Below are positions 54,571-64,000 of a DNA stretch of 64,000 bases, in pieces. The DNA is from Fagopyrum homotropicum. Taxonomy: Eukaryota; Streptophyta; Magnoliopsida; Caryophyllales; Polygonaceae. The notes under the pieces are model-generated. The model worked only from the letters and a program-made list of their open reading frames with translations, ran no database searches and had not been told where the DNA came from. The stretch covers positions 16,111,447-16,175,446 of the forward strand of contig BSWB01000005.1 of NCBI GenBank assembly GCA_033239125.1, in the 5' to 3' direction. Each line of letters begins with the position of its first letter. The first letter of the stretch is position 1. The position numbers were made by a program, and so were the translations under genes.

Positions 54571-56054
54571 GTAATAGACTCCCTAGAACAACACACTTCA
54601 TGTAGAAATTGACCACCACTTGAACACAAGACTTTGTATTTGACAGCTAGTGCACACATGTGTGCTGATTATAAGTCTAAAGTAAATCAACTAGTTCATG
54701 AGTATGTGACAATTAAACTTAATTTTGTATCAAATAATCCAAATACAAAACCAATTGGAAATTTATCATTAAAAGTCATATGCTAATTCATCAAACACTC
54801 ACTAGAAACTTAATCCAATACTTTAACTATCAAGTGTAAGGTTTGAAACAAATACTCTTCCAAATTCAATAACAAAAAATTAAAACATTATACAACTATC
54901 GTTGACTTGTAAAATGGTAGAAATTTATATTCATTTACTTTCCTATCATGAAAATTCTAAATTCGCCAAATCGAGCACTACAAAATGATCATGAATATTT
55001 AAACAAAAAGTTTCAAAACAGAGAGAAAAATAGATTTAAAATTAGCAAAAAATAGTAACTTCAGACCTTTTGAAGATTGCAAGGGCAGTGGTCATGACCT
55101 CTCCGAACGCCAAATTAGTTAAAGTCGACTTCCCATTATCTAGATCCGTTTACTTCAACCTGCTTCTTCTACATTTTCAGCGAATCCGTCTCAACAAATT
55201 CGAGATGAATTACCTTAAAATTGTACAAAAGAATGAAACACGAGAACTACAACGGATGAAATTGTACTTAAAGTTGATGGAGAGTTCAGGTTTACTTCGC
55301 TACAGGGGAAGATGTAAAGAGAGGTGCGGAATCGCTAGACCAAAGAAATGTGGAAAGGTCGCAACGCAGAGAAGAGTGCAACGCTCCTATGTTCTAGAGA
55401 ACCCTAACCTAATCGAAAACAGAAAAGAGAGGCTATTGATTATTGAAATTGTTATGGACTAGGGTTTCATACTTAAAGAGAATGCCATCTTTAAGAAAAG
55501 CTGGAAAACCTTATCTTTGTTAATGGTGGAATAGAGATGACCGTCGGTAGACTTCGAGAGGAGTTGTAGAACCTTCAGCCTCAATACTGGACAGTAAAGC
55601 CCGAACACTTAGAGAGAGGGGCAAGAATGAAGTTCCCTTGTATCCTAAACCAAAAAGTTAAAGTTTAGGATTAGGGCATCATATATATCGTACTTGAGAA
55701 GTTCAAATTCAATCTTACCCGAGACTGCGGTGTATTCCTTGCAAGTGTCACAAGGTTTGATTTTGGGCAGAAGGTTTCCCAGGATTTTTGTGGAAGGGTT
55801 TCGTGAAATGTTGTAGATTTGGAAGAAAGGGTTTAGTCTTACGGAAAAAAATAGGCGGGTTTAGATTGTATTAGGTGGGTAATGCAATTTGGGGGGTTTT
55901 CATTTTTGCGCCCAATGGCACACTGTATATTTTTTTTATTTTTGTGCCAAATATTTTAGAGCCTACCATTACAATTATCATTGTATTAGGGATTAGTTTT
56001 GTAAATTTTTATAACCGTTACACATGACCATTACCCTAGCACACCTATAGTAAG
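54571..56054 (-). other. Interrupted region (right part), possible gene 5' end
   Basis: On the - strand 55480-55140 is pyrimidine-rich with AAACCCTAG and GTTAGGGTTCTC words, as in plant 5' leaders. It is followed by an open stretch (about 55135-55040) encoding DNGKSTLTNLAFGEVMTTAL, then AIFKR before a GTCTGA donor-like site. I do not recognise the protein. The right end (55960-56054) carries CCATTACAAT words and CTATAGTAAG, reminiscent of 29490-29870. Confidence 0.3.
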
Positions 56055-56653
56055 ATAATGCAATGTCAACTTTCAAATTCAGCATGATTTGGACAAAAAC
56101 AACTTACTAAACATGCTTCAAATTTGAAACAAAGCAATCATACCTTAGGCATATCATAAATCATTTCAAGCATATAAAGATCATATAAACTACTCAGCAA
56201 ACAATATTCATCATTGGGGTCATATCAAGATCAAAAGCACAAAATTTTTCAGAAATTCAAGTTTTCGAAACCCATTTCGGTCGAGATGACTTACGGGCGA
56301 ACGAGGTGTTAGACCAAGGTAAGCTCCTGTTATAGTCACCTCGTTTGACCAAAGTTCATTTCGGTCGAGACAAAAAAATTTCAAACCATTTTTTGTACGT
56401 TTTTCGATCAAAAATTCTACTGCGATGCATGTAATCTACAAAATAGTTTCTAAGCACATAAAGGAAGTAGCGGAAATAGTCATAACTAGATAAGTTGGTT
56501 ATTACAAACCATAGAATCTCAAAGCACCCCATAATTAGGACACATAGTCCCGTTGGGTAAAAAGAAGTCTAGAAACACTTACAAGTTTTAGTTCATAACC
56601 GCAAAATAAGAAAAGAAAATAAGGCAGCAACAACATGTCCGGGGTAGGTCCAA
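56055..56653 (-). other. E3 3' non-coding region
   Basis: Homologous to 45334-45890 of E2. It contains palindrome variants (TTTCGGTCGAGA at about 56277 and 56363) and a PPT-like CTAATTATGGGGT (56526-56537) about 117 nt after ORF3. Confidence 0.65.
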
Positions 56654-58063
56654 TCAAGCATTTGGAGGAGGAGGTGGCTGGAACGGGTACATGGACAGAT
56701 CGAATGGGTGACCCATCAGGTGCTGGAACTGCAACTCCATCATCCTGCGCTGGTAGTGGTGGCTTTTCTGCATCTCTCGCCTCAAGGCGCTGAGCTCACC
56801 TGTCTGCCTATCGAGCCGCCCTCCCATATCCGTACGCATAGTACGGAAAGACTCCTCCATGTGGTTGGTAAGAGCATCGATCCTCCGATGGGCCTCGGGA
56901 TCACGGCGGCGACGATGATGGCGCTATCGGTGATGTGACATGTTTGGTGCAGGAGTCACCGGCGCAAGCTAGTAATCCTTTGTCTCCTCATCATCATCCA
57001 CCAACTCGATCACCGGAGCACTCAACCAGCAGTGTCCGTCCCGGTGTCCATGGGGGAAACTCCCTCCTCATCACTAGCTATGCCAAACCCTGCGGCAATC
57101 TCCGTGTCCTCCACAAAAGACCTCCAGATCCATGACTACTTGGCCGAGTCATTGATGGTAAACTGTGGAGACCAAGGAATCCCGTTCGGAGTTTTGGTCT
57201 CCCAAGGCATGGCCACGTATGGTGGACCATGGCCTCGAGGGATCAAAATCCATCGGGTGATGAACTCCTACGACCCTAAAGGTTTGGCCTCAGCGGCCAA
57301 GGTGCATGCGGAGAGGTCGATGTCCATGCCGGCAATGTATGCCACCAAACCTCCGAAACAGATATCACCCTTCTTCTTGTTCTTGACCCTGTCAAGCTCC
57401 TCTACCAACATGGTGGCAAAGTTTGGGACTCCGCCTATGATCATACAAAAAAGGGTAAGAAGATCATCTACCGGACCTTCTGAGGTGTCTTTGTCCGGGC
57501 AAGCAGCGTCTCTCTCAGAATCCTAAGAGCGATCCTAAAAGAAACATGGTAGATGAGTTTCTCCTTGGAGTCACCCGGATGCCAATAATCTGCGCTTGAG
57601 GTGATGTGGGCGATGCCATTCCAGAAAGAAATCGCCTCTCTCCTGGAGAGGAGATTTGTAACGATCGGTGTAGGAAAGCCAAAGAGTGTCCCAAAGTTCT
57701 CCATTGTAACTACATAAACCTTGTTCATCAATCTGAACTTTACTCCCTTGTGCTCCGGAACTGGGTGACAGAATTGAGAAACTCCAAAGTAGGCTCCAGA
57801 TAAGCCGGGTGTGCGGATGGCCATAAATTTCTCTAGGCCAACAAGAGATATCATCCGCTACAAATCCTCGACAACGTGGAGGCGGTTGAAGTCCTCAACT
57901 TCGACGTAGCGGGGGAAATGATCGGTCGGGAGCAAATACAGTCGTAGTCTTTTTGGAACCGACCGAGGATGATCGGCACCTGTGGTGGTGCAGGAGGTGA
58001 AGGGGGGTGGTTGTCATCATCAGGACGATCTCGGATTGCTAACTGTCTTTCTGAGCGACGTAT
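56654..58063 (-). pseudogene. E3 ORF3, ATHILA ORF-1 type
   Basis: Aligned with E2 ORF3: RRSERQLAIRDR at the start (the ATG appears mutated to ACG near 58061), MISLVGLEKFMAIRTPGL, VKFRLMNKVYVVTMENFG, DYWHPGDSKEKL and a C-terminus HYQRRMMELQFQHLMGHPF then PFQPPPPPNA. Frameshifts and stops occur near 57468 and 56900-57460. It is a dead copy of the same protein family as 14058-15749. Confidence 0.78.
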
Positions 58064-58870
58064 TTTTCTTAATTAGAGTTTGATCTCGGGCTGTTCATGA
58101 GATGATCTCGGCCGAGATGGTTGGGTTTCAAACGAGGCAAACAATGCTTTGATCGAACTCAAAATCCTGTAACTTTCTGCCCCCAAAACCACTACCAATT
58201 GCTTCCTAGGGGGTTCTCCAATTATTCTCAACACAACAAGCAGCAAACGATTTCCAATTTCGAGCAAAATATCCCAAAATGCGAAAAGAGGGGTGTCGAA
58301 CAAGATTACCCAATTTTAGCAGGTTTCGGAAGCTTGAAGTGAAGTGTAATGTTGGAGAAGTTGTTGTAGCGCTGTTCCCGTCAGTGCAGATCCAAAAATC
58401 GTCAAAAACGGGCAAGAAACGAGATTGTTGAGGATTAGGGTGTGGCTCGGTCGAGACGGCGTCGGGGAGGAAGAGTGGGAAGAAAGAGAAATCTGTTTCC
58501 CCTTTTATATCCTTCAGAAAATAACTACAGCTCGGTCGAGATGGTTGTCAGTGTCCGAGGTGGTCAACCCAGGTCATTCGTTGTTGCCTTCATCTCGGTT
58601 GCTCAAAATGTCATTTCGGTCGAAATGAATTGAAGGTTTCTGAAATGGCTCTAGCTTTTATAACTTTCTCATATTCTCGAGTTGTAGCCTCGTTCATATG
58701 TTTCCTTCACTGTTTGTTTTTCCTTGAGTGGTACCTAGATCTTGTTATCATGGACACAAAAATGCAAACTACACTAATTTAATCTAGAAAGCAGGAAAGA
58801 AAGAAATACCTTGGGTTACCTCCCAAAAAGCGCTTGTTTTAAGGTTGCTAGCTGGACCTAACTCTGTATG
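58064..58870 (-). other. E3 spacer with internal promoter
   Basis: TATAAAAGG on the - strand at 58501-58509, about 441 nt before the mutated ORF3 start. Palindromes ATCTCGGCCGAGAT (58105-58118), CTCGGTCGAGATGG (about 58531) and CATTTCGGTCGAAATG (58612-58627) are present. Confidence 0.55.
58501..58509 (-). promoter_or_regulatory. Internal TATA box upstream of E3 ORF3
   Basis: TATAAAAGG at the position equivalent to those of E1 and E2, with palindromes directly upstream. Confidence 0.5.
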
Positions 58871-59345
58871 TTTAATTGAGATGCATGGATGCAATCTTCT
58901 TGACCGGTGATCTTGGTTTATGCTTCTTCAGCCGACGACTGTCGACTTGAAAGGTCCCACAATGTTCACCCCATACTTCAACTACACCATGAGATAAAAT
59001 ATTCTTTATAATAAAACCTCTTGTCCATTTTGACTTTATTTTATTTGGGGGAGAACGAGAATGATAATCATAAACAAGAAAAACTTTTCCTTCTTTGATT
59101 CCTCTCTAGGTGATGTGCTTTTTGTGCCAATTCCTTTTCTGTTCTTTGTAAATTTTTGCAACTTTAGCTATCATCTTGCGGAGCGATGGTTTCAACTTCT
59201 TATCCTTGTCTTGCAATGCATCGGAAGAGTCAAGGTAGGTGCTTGCATTACTCGATGTTGAAGAATCAATCACCTCGCTTGCTTTAGATGTATCTCGACC
59301 GGGGTCTGGTCCGAGGTGATTCCTTGTTGCCTTCACCTCGACCAA
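58871..59345 (-). pseudogene. E3 integrase C-terminal tail
   Basis: The - strand encodes IYKEQKRNWHKKHI, a frameshift, then IKEGKVFLVYDYHSR, KIKSKWTRGFIIKNIL and GVVEVWGEHCGTFQVDSRRL, the Athila integrase end. It follows protease directly with a short linker (DKDKKLKPSLRK), so RT, RNase H and the integrase core are deleted as in E1. Confidence 0.8.
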
Positions 59346-59411
59346 TCCAAAAGTTGTCTCGGTCGAAATGACTTGCCCTATGTCGAGGCAGCTTGTTGTT
59401 TCTTCTTCAAA

Positions 59412-62043
59412 CTATTCAAACACACCTGATGGATCTTCCTCCAAGGTTTCCAAGCTATATATATCTACATCATAAGAAATATCTACACCTTTATCTATCA
59501 TACTAAAACTTAGAACTCTTTCAAGAGGATCCTTGATAAGGATAGAGCTAAACAATTCACGTGACTCCTCTTCGTCATAGATGTTATAGATGTCCTCCTC
59601 TAGTCCTTGGCCTTCCATTAAGGCTGATAGTGTGAATTCAACCTGTTTGTGTCCGATGTTGAAAGACAACTTGGCATTCTTGAAATCCACGTAGCAACCG
59701 GATGTTGCAAGAAATGGTCTCCAAAGGATAATTAGGACTGGATAATCTACAGAAATATCCAATACCATATAGTCTATGGGAATGTAGAATTTACCTAGCC
59801 TTACCCGAATGTCTTCCAACACGCCTACGGGTTGAGTGATTGATCGATCCGCCATGTATAGTGTCATCTCAACTAGTTTAGGTTCCCCTAAGTCAGCCTT
59901 CTCACACAATGTAAGTGAAATGATGCTCACACTTGCTCCTAGGTCACATAATGCATCATATGTGACGTTTCCAACTTCAACAGGGATGCAGAACGATCCC
60001 GGGTCTCTTAGTTTGGGTGGCATCTTCTCCCTTATGATCTTGATGAGTTCCGATGACCTTAAGAACATCTTCACTTCACCAAAGTCTTCCAGCTTCCTCT
60101 TGTTAGAGAGGATTTATTTTAAGAACTTCCTATACGCGGGCATACCTAGAATAGCATCAACGAAAGGTATGTTAATATGGAGCTTACTCATAAGGTGTAG
60201 AAACTTACCAAAGTGCTTGTCTAGACGTGCTCTCGCTCTAGACTGCGGGAATGGTAGTGGCGGCTTGTACGCAGAAGGTGGTACGTAAGTTTCTTCTTTC
60301 TCTTTCGCTTCGGTCGACCCAGAAGCATCTCGTTCGAGGTCCTTTCCGAGGTGAATCCCTGTTGTGGTCTACTTGGTTGGCCCAGATTTCACCTCGGTCG
60401 AGGTGCCCTACTTTACAGCTTCATTCGATCGAGGTTGTGGGTCAGCGATCTTCACTCCACTTCTTGTTGTAATTGACATGATTTGGCCTTTTGGGTTGTT
60501 CTCTGTACGTCCTGGAAGTTTCCCTTGATCTCTAGAAAATTCTCCGGCCTTGCTAAACACTTGGTTTTCTAAGGCTTTATGTGCCTTAAAAATCGAAGTA
60601 ACCGCGCTCTCTATTCCACTCATCTTTCCTGCCAGCGCCTCAATCATAGCTTCCAACTTAGAACTTGGTGGTTGACTTGAGCTTGATGATGGTTCCCGGC
60701 TCTTCAATTGTGTAGAAGAAGAAGAAGAAGGTGGAGTTAGAGCATTTTCAATATGAGAATAAGGATTACCGGAATTGTTTTGATTGGATCTCGAATTGTT
60801 GTAGTTCCGGTTATTGTTGTTGTTACTGTACTTGTTGTTCTTGTTCCCTTGGTAGTTCTACCCTCTTCCTACATACCCAACATTGTGCTCTTTGGTTTGT
60901 TGGTTTTTGCCTTTATGAGTTCCTTCAAAGCCTTCATCTCATTGTTGAGGGCGTTGATTTGTTCAACACTAGAAGAGGTGAGGTTCAGTTCTTGAGGTCT
61001 AGCACTTTGACCTCCCGTCTTAGTACTCCGGTGGGAGTATTTCTCCATAGTGAGAGTTTGCTTCTCAACAAAATCCCACGCTTCATCAACCCTAGTTTAT
61101 CCATGAATGTCCCACCTGAGAGTGATTGAAGTTTGAATTGCGCTTCAACATCCAAGCCCTTGAAATAGAACACAAGCAAATCAATCTTCGGAATCCCATG
61201 ATGTGGGCAATCCAACAAAAGGTCTTTAAACATTTCCCATGGCTTGAAGAGCCTTTCACCATTCTTCATCACAAAAGCATTTATTTTGGCCCTCAACTAT
61301 GCCATCTTTGAAGGCGGGAAGAATTTGGTGAGAAACTTTGCAGTCATCTCCTCCAATGTGTTCACACTTCCCGTTGGAAGAGAATGATACCATGCAAGTG
61401 CTTTATCCTTCAAAGAGAAAAAGAAAACAAGCAGATTATAGTCATTATTATCACATCTAGAAGGTCTCAAAGTTTCCATCAAAATGTCATAGTTTTGCAA
61501 GTGTTGGTGTGGTAATTCTCTCTCCATTCCTCCAAAACGGTTTTGCTGAATCATTGTAATGACTTGAGGTCTAAACTCATAATCCTTGTTAGTTGGATCG
61601 CCTAGGTTGACGCGGGGACGGCGTGTTTGCTGAACGGGATCCATACGTTGACCAAGTGTTTGTGGAATACCCACAAATGGATCAACTGGCTCCACCCTTG
61701 GTGGAGGCGGCGATGGTGGTACATAAGCGGGTGCTGGTAGGTTAATTACAACTCTAGCACCTCTCTCCCCTTCCAGATTCACTAGTCGAGCCTGCTCTCT
61801 CAACTCGGTCCTGTCGGCTTGGAGTTGCTCTTGTTGAGTAAGTTGGCCATCTCTCTCTTTCCTTAGAGCTTCTTCTTGTAGCCTTATTCGATCTCGAGCT
61901 TCAGCCAATTCAGCTTTAAGATCCTCTACTTATTTATCATTGGCAGCGGCCATTTTCTTAGCTTCTTTCAATCTTTTCTTGTAAGTATTTTCCGGTTCAG
62001 GATCGTAAGGAACAATTTCTTTATCAGTTCTAGTTCTTCGCAT
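59412..62043 (-). pseudogene. E3 Gag and protease
   Basis: It begins MRRTRTDKEIVPYDPEPENT near 62043. Gag core: QRMDPVQQTRRPRVNLGD, WYHSLPTGSVNTLEEM, FLTKFFPPSKMA, LLLDCPHHGIPK. The Asn-rich tail is shorter. The protease part (60074-59412) has DLGASVSIISLTLC and a mutated ILWRPFLATSG in place of ILGRPFLATSG. At least five stops or frameshifts interrupt it (about 61928, 61296, 60985, 60408, 60110). Linkers contain CACCTCGGTCGAGGTG (60390-60405). Confidence 0.85.
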
Positions 62044-62148
62044 AATCCTAAGGAAAGGTCCTGCAAGAACACTCAAGCAGAAAGATCAATAGTAAAGCAA
62101 GAAGTTGCCAAGTTAGACAACCGTACACTGGATTGGTCTTGACCAATT

Positions 62149-62166
62149 CCCCGGAAACGGCGCCAA
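62149..62166 (-). other. E3 degenerate PBS (tRNA-Asp type)
   Basis: Resembles the E1/E2 PBS with at least one substitution, a few bases from the LTR start at 62172. Confidence 0.75.
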
Positions 62167-62171
62167 AAACT

Positions 62172-63204
62172 TGTTCGCTCCAAAAGGTGTGTGCACGTAA
62201 AGCTTTAAATTTGTAATCCGAATAATAAACCTAACGATAAGCGAACCCGCAGTGTATGGATCAATTGTAGTAAGGGCTTATATTCGGAGTTGATCTCAGG
62301 GAATCGGTGAGAATAATCACAATAAAGCAATGTAACTTCAGAAGCATGCAATAATATTGATCAAAAGCAAAAGCAAGTATTTATGTCAAGATGGGGAAAT
62401 GTAGATTCTAAAGATCATAGTGTCCAGTTATGGTTTCGACTCAAGATTTCTAAAGGTAACGTGGACAAAGCTGAGGTTTGCTGAGGGAAGGTGTTGCTAC
62501 TATGGGATAGATCACCGGGTAAGTCTGACTACCCACTTTCCCAAACCAAAGCTCCTATCACCGGATAAGTGTCAAGGAACTAAGAGAAGGTAAAAGAACT
62601 CAAACCAACATCACTCACCTAAGGGAACAAAACTAACCATCACCGTGTAAGTCTCAGGTTAACTCTCAAAGGTAAGATGAAGGCACACTCAAACCCTTAT
62701 AAAAGATAAACCTTTATTACCTAACACTCATCATCATAGGTATACAAGCAAAGGAATCACCGGGTAAGTCTCATCCTAAGCTTGTGTATAAACCAGAAAA
62801 GGTGCAACAAGGATAGGATTTGACAAACTATAACCTAAACTCGGAATCTGCAAAGCAGTGGGCGATCCCGTTCTGTTCTATATAGATCTTGGTAGAGATA
62901 CTCAACGAACAGCTCGAGACGGGTTTCGGATTAGGGTTAACTCAAGCTTTTAGGATCCACTCAGATAAAGGTTCATTCTTTCATCATCTACACCACAACC
63001 TTCAACTAATCACCCTAGAATCGCAGGGGTGTTTAATCAACAATCATCATTATCAATGCAATATCAAGTATATAAAGAATATCAAGAAAAGGGAATAAAG
63101 CAAGCAACAAAGATGTCTCAATTATCAAAGCAAACAAACCAACAATAGTATTAATAACTTGTTCCAAAAAGGGATGATAACAACTCACTAGCAATCCCCA
63201 AAGA
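62172..63204 (-). repeat. E3 5' LTR, truncated
   Basis: TGTTCGCTCC start, GCGAACCCGCAGTGTATGG block, and four CACCGGGTAAGTCTCA-type repeats (about 62513, 62560, 62640, 62758) as in E2. It is cut at 63204 by a chromovirus LTR, losing its upstream part including the TATA. Confidence 0.85.
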
Positions 63205-64000
63205 TGTAACACCCCGAATCCGCGGGATATAGGGATACTACGGGCGAGACCTCACAATGGGTCCCGACCCTTAGCTTGACAACAATTTTACCGGACCTTT
63301 CCAACATGGCACAAATAAAGGCAAAACTGTAAATCATTTTTAATGCAAAGGTAAGAAACCCGAAAGAATGCAACAACAAACTTCAGCCGAGGTACAACTC
63401 AAAACCAAACGCCATACATGCGGCACACAAAACGTAATAACCGAAAGACAAAACACAACTCGACTCCAACTCAAAAACCCTTCCTAAAATGTATGGACCC
63501 CGGCTGCCCACCCTTCCGGGTCTCTCGGCCGCATTCCTAACCTGCAAGGTAATCTACAACATTCGGTATAAAACCGTTAGCTCATATTCAAAGCATTAGA
63601 ACTAATGGGAAAGGCACAAACACAAGTATATCATACAACATACTCAAAGCACACCAATCCGGTTTATTATCTTTATTATTATTATTAAGTCATATTCCGT
63701 TCTAATTCAACTTCTTTTGTGACACGAGAATCTCCCGAAACTCTCATCGGTCCCTTCTTCTAGCAATGGAACGGTTCGGATGCCTCCGACCGTCCAACCA
63801 GCACGGGCCAGTCGCCGAGAACCTCCTAGCTCTCGCAAGAGCTAGGCAGTGATGTCACCGCCCGTTATCATACACTTGAGCCAAATAATATAAAGGTCGG
63901 TAATCCTATTTTCGGTTTAGTTATTATATACAATAAATAATAAACACACACCACCCAACACACACCAATGCTAATAGAAGGAATACGAGCTAAGTAAGTC
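63205..64000 (-). repeat. Chromovirus LTR, beginning only
   Basis: It starts TGTAACACCCCGAATCC and shares block order with the E5 LTR: CCTCACAATGGGTCCCGACC, GTGACACGAGAATCTCCC, GCAGTGATGTCACCGCCCG, and the window ends in CTAAGTAAGTC. The orientation matches E5 (- strand). The rest lies outside the window. Confidence 0.8.

Larger units (their letters stand above)
56055..63204 (-). mobile_element. E3: truncated Athila-like element
   Basis: It reads on the - strand: partial 5' LTR (62172-63204), degenerate PBS, gag, protease, integrase tail, internal TATA, ORF3 and the first 600 bp of the 3' non-coding region. It ends abruptly near 56055 without its 3' LTR. The right end is replaced by a chromovirus LTR at 63205. 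Its plan equals E1 (no RT, RNase H or integrase core), but its motif is closer to E2. Confidence 0.88.

Noticed and set aside
1..64000. CRISPR arrays, bacterial operons, riboswitches, rRNA
   Set aside because: Nothing regular enough was seen, and the sequence is clearly plant nuclear repeat DNA.

Overview
This window is plant nuclear DNA, probably from a eudicot with a repeat-rich genome. Evidence is tRNA-Asp-primed Athila/Tat Ty3 elements, tRNA-Met-primed Tekay/Del-type chromoviruses, a hAT transposase remnant, a Ty1/copia fragment and long AT-rich spacers. No operons, rRNA, tRNA genes or CRISPR arrays were seen. No intact cellular gene was recognised; nearly all coding capacity belongs to nested transposable elements at different stages of decay. 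All identities were made by eye from motifs.

Layout. 94-4505: 5' half of a decayed + strand Ty3/gypsy element (E0: LTR, PBS, gag, protease, start of RT), cut by a hAT remnant (4506-6040). 6055-8511: LTR and 3' end of a Tat-like element (ET) on the - strand. ET is split by a small + strand LTR element (8512-10983) and by a complete, young Athila-like element E1 (11026-21581, TSD ttgct). ET resumes for about 85 bp after E1. 21668-25768: chromoviral pol end plus two related LTRs. 25769-27290: copia gag/PR and gypsy pol scraps. 27291-31448: low-copy-looking DNA with a hAT-like terminus, an Athila LTR piece and exon-like - strand segments resembling a PAP/fibrillin gene. This DNA is interrupted by E5 (31454-41385, TSD ataac), a Tekay-type element with near-identical LTRs but an almost ORF-free interior. 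It resumes at 41391-42667, is interrupted by Athila element E2 (42673-54565, TSD gattg), and resumes at 54571-56054. 56055-63204: truncated Athila-like element E3. 63205-64000: start of another chromovirus LTR running off the window.

The three Athila-like elements share a plan on the - strand: tRNA-Asp PBS, gag with an Asn-rich tail, DLGAS protease, variable pol remnant, internal TATA box, ATHILA-type ORF3, PPT-like module, 3' LTR. None is autonomous. E1 and E3 run from protease straight into the integrase C-terminus, and E2 keeps RT/RNase H but lacks the integrase core.

The strongest unexpected signal is a set of family-specific palindromes with a shared core, CWCGGYCGWG (for example AATCTCGGCCGAGATT, TTCCACGGCCGTGGAA, CACCTCGGTCGAGGTG, CATTTCGGTCGAAATG). 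They recur in the LTRs upstream of the TATA box, upstream of a second TATA box that lies about 430 nt before ORF3 in all three Athila families, and inside coding linkers. Their arms change symmetrically between families. A 97-nt non-coding block conserved at 96/97 between otherwise divergent E1 and E2, and a PPT-like module duplicated about 100-120 nt after ORF3, support the idea of a complex cis-regulatory programme in these elements.
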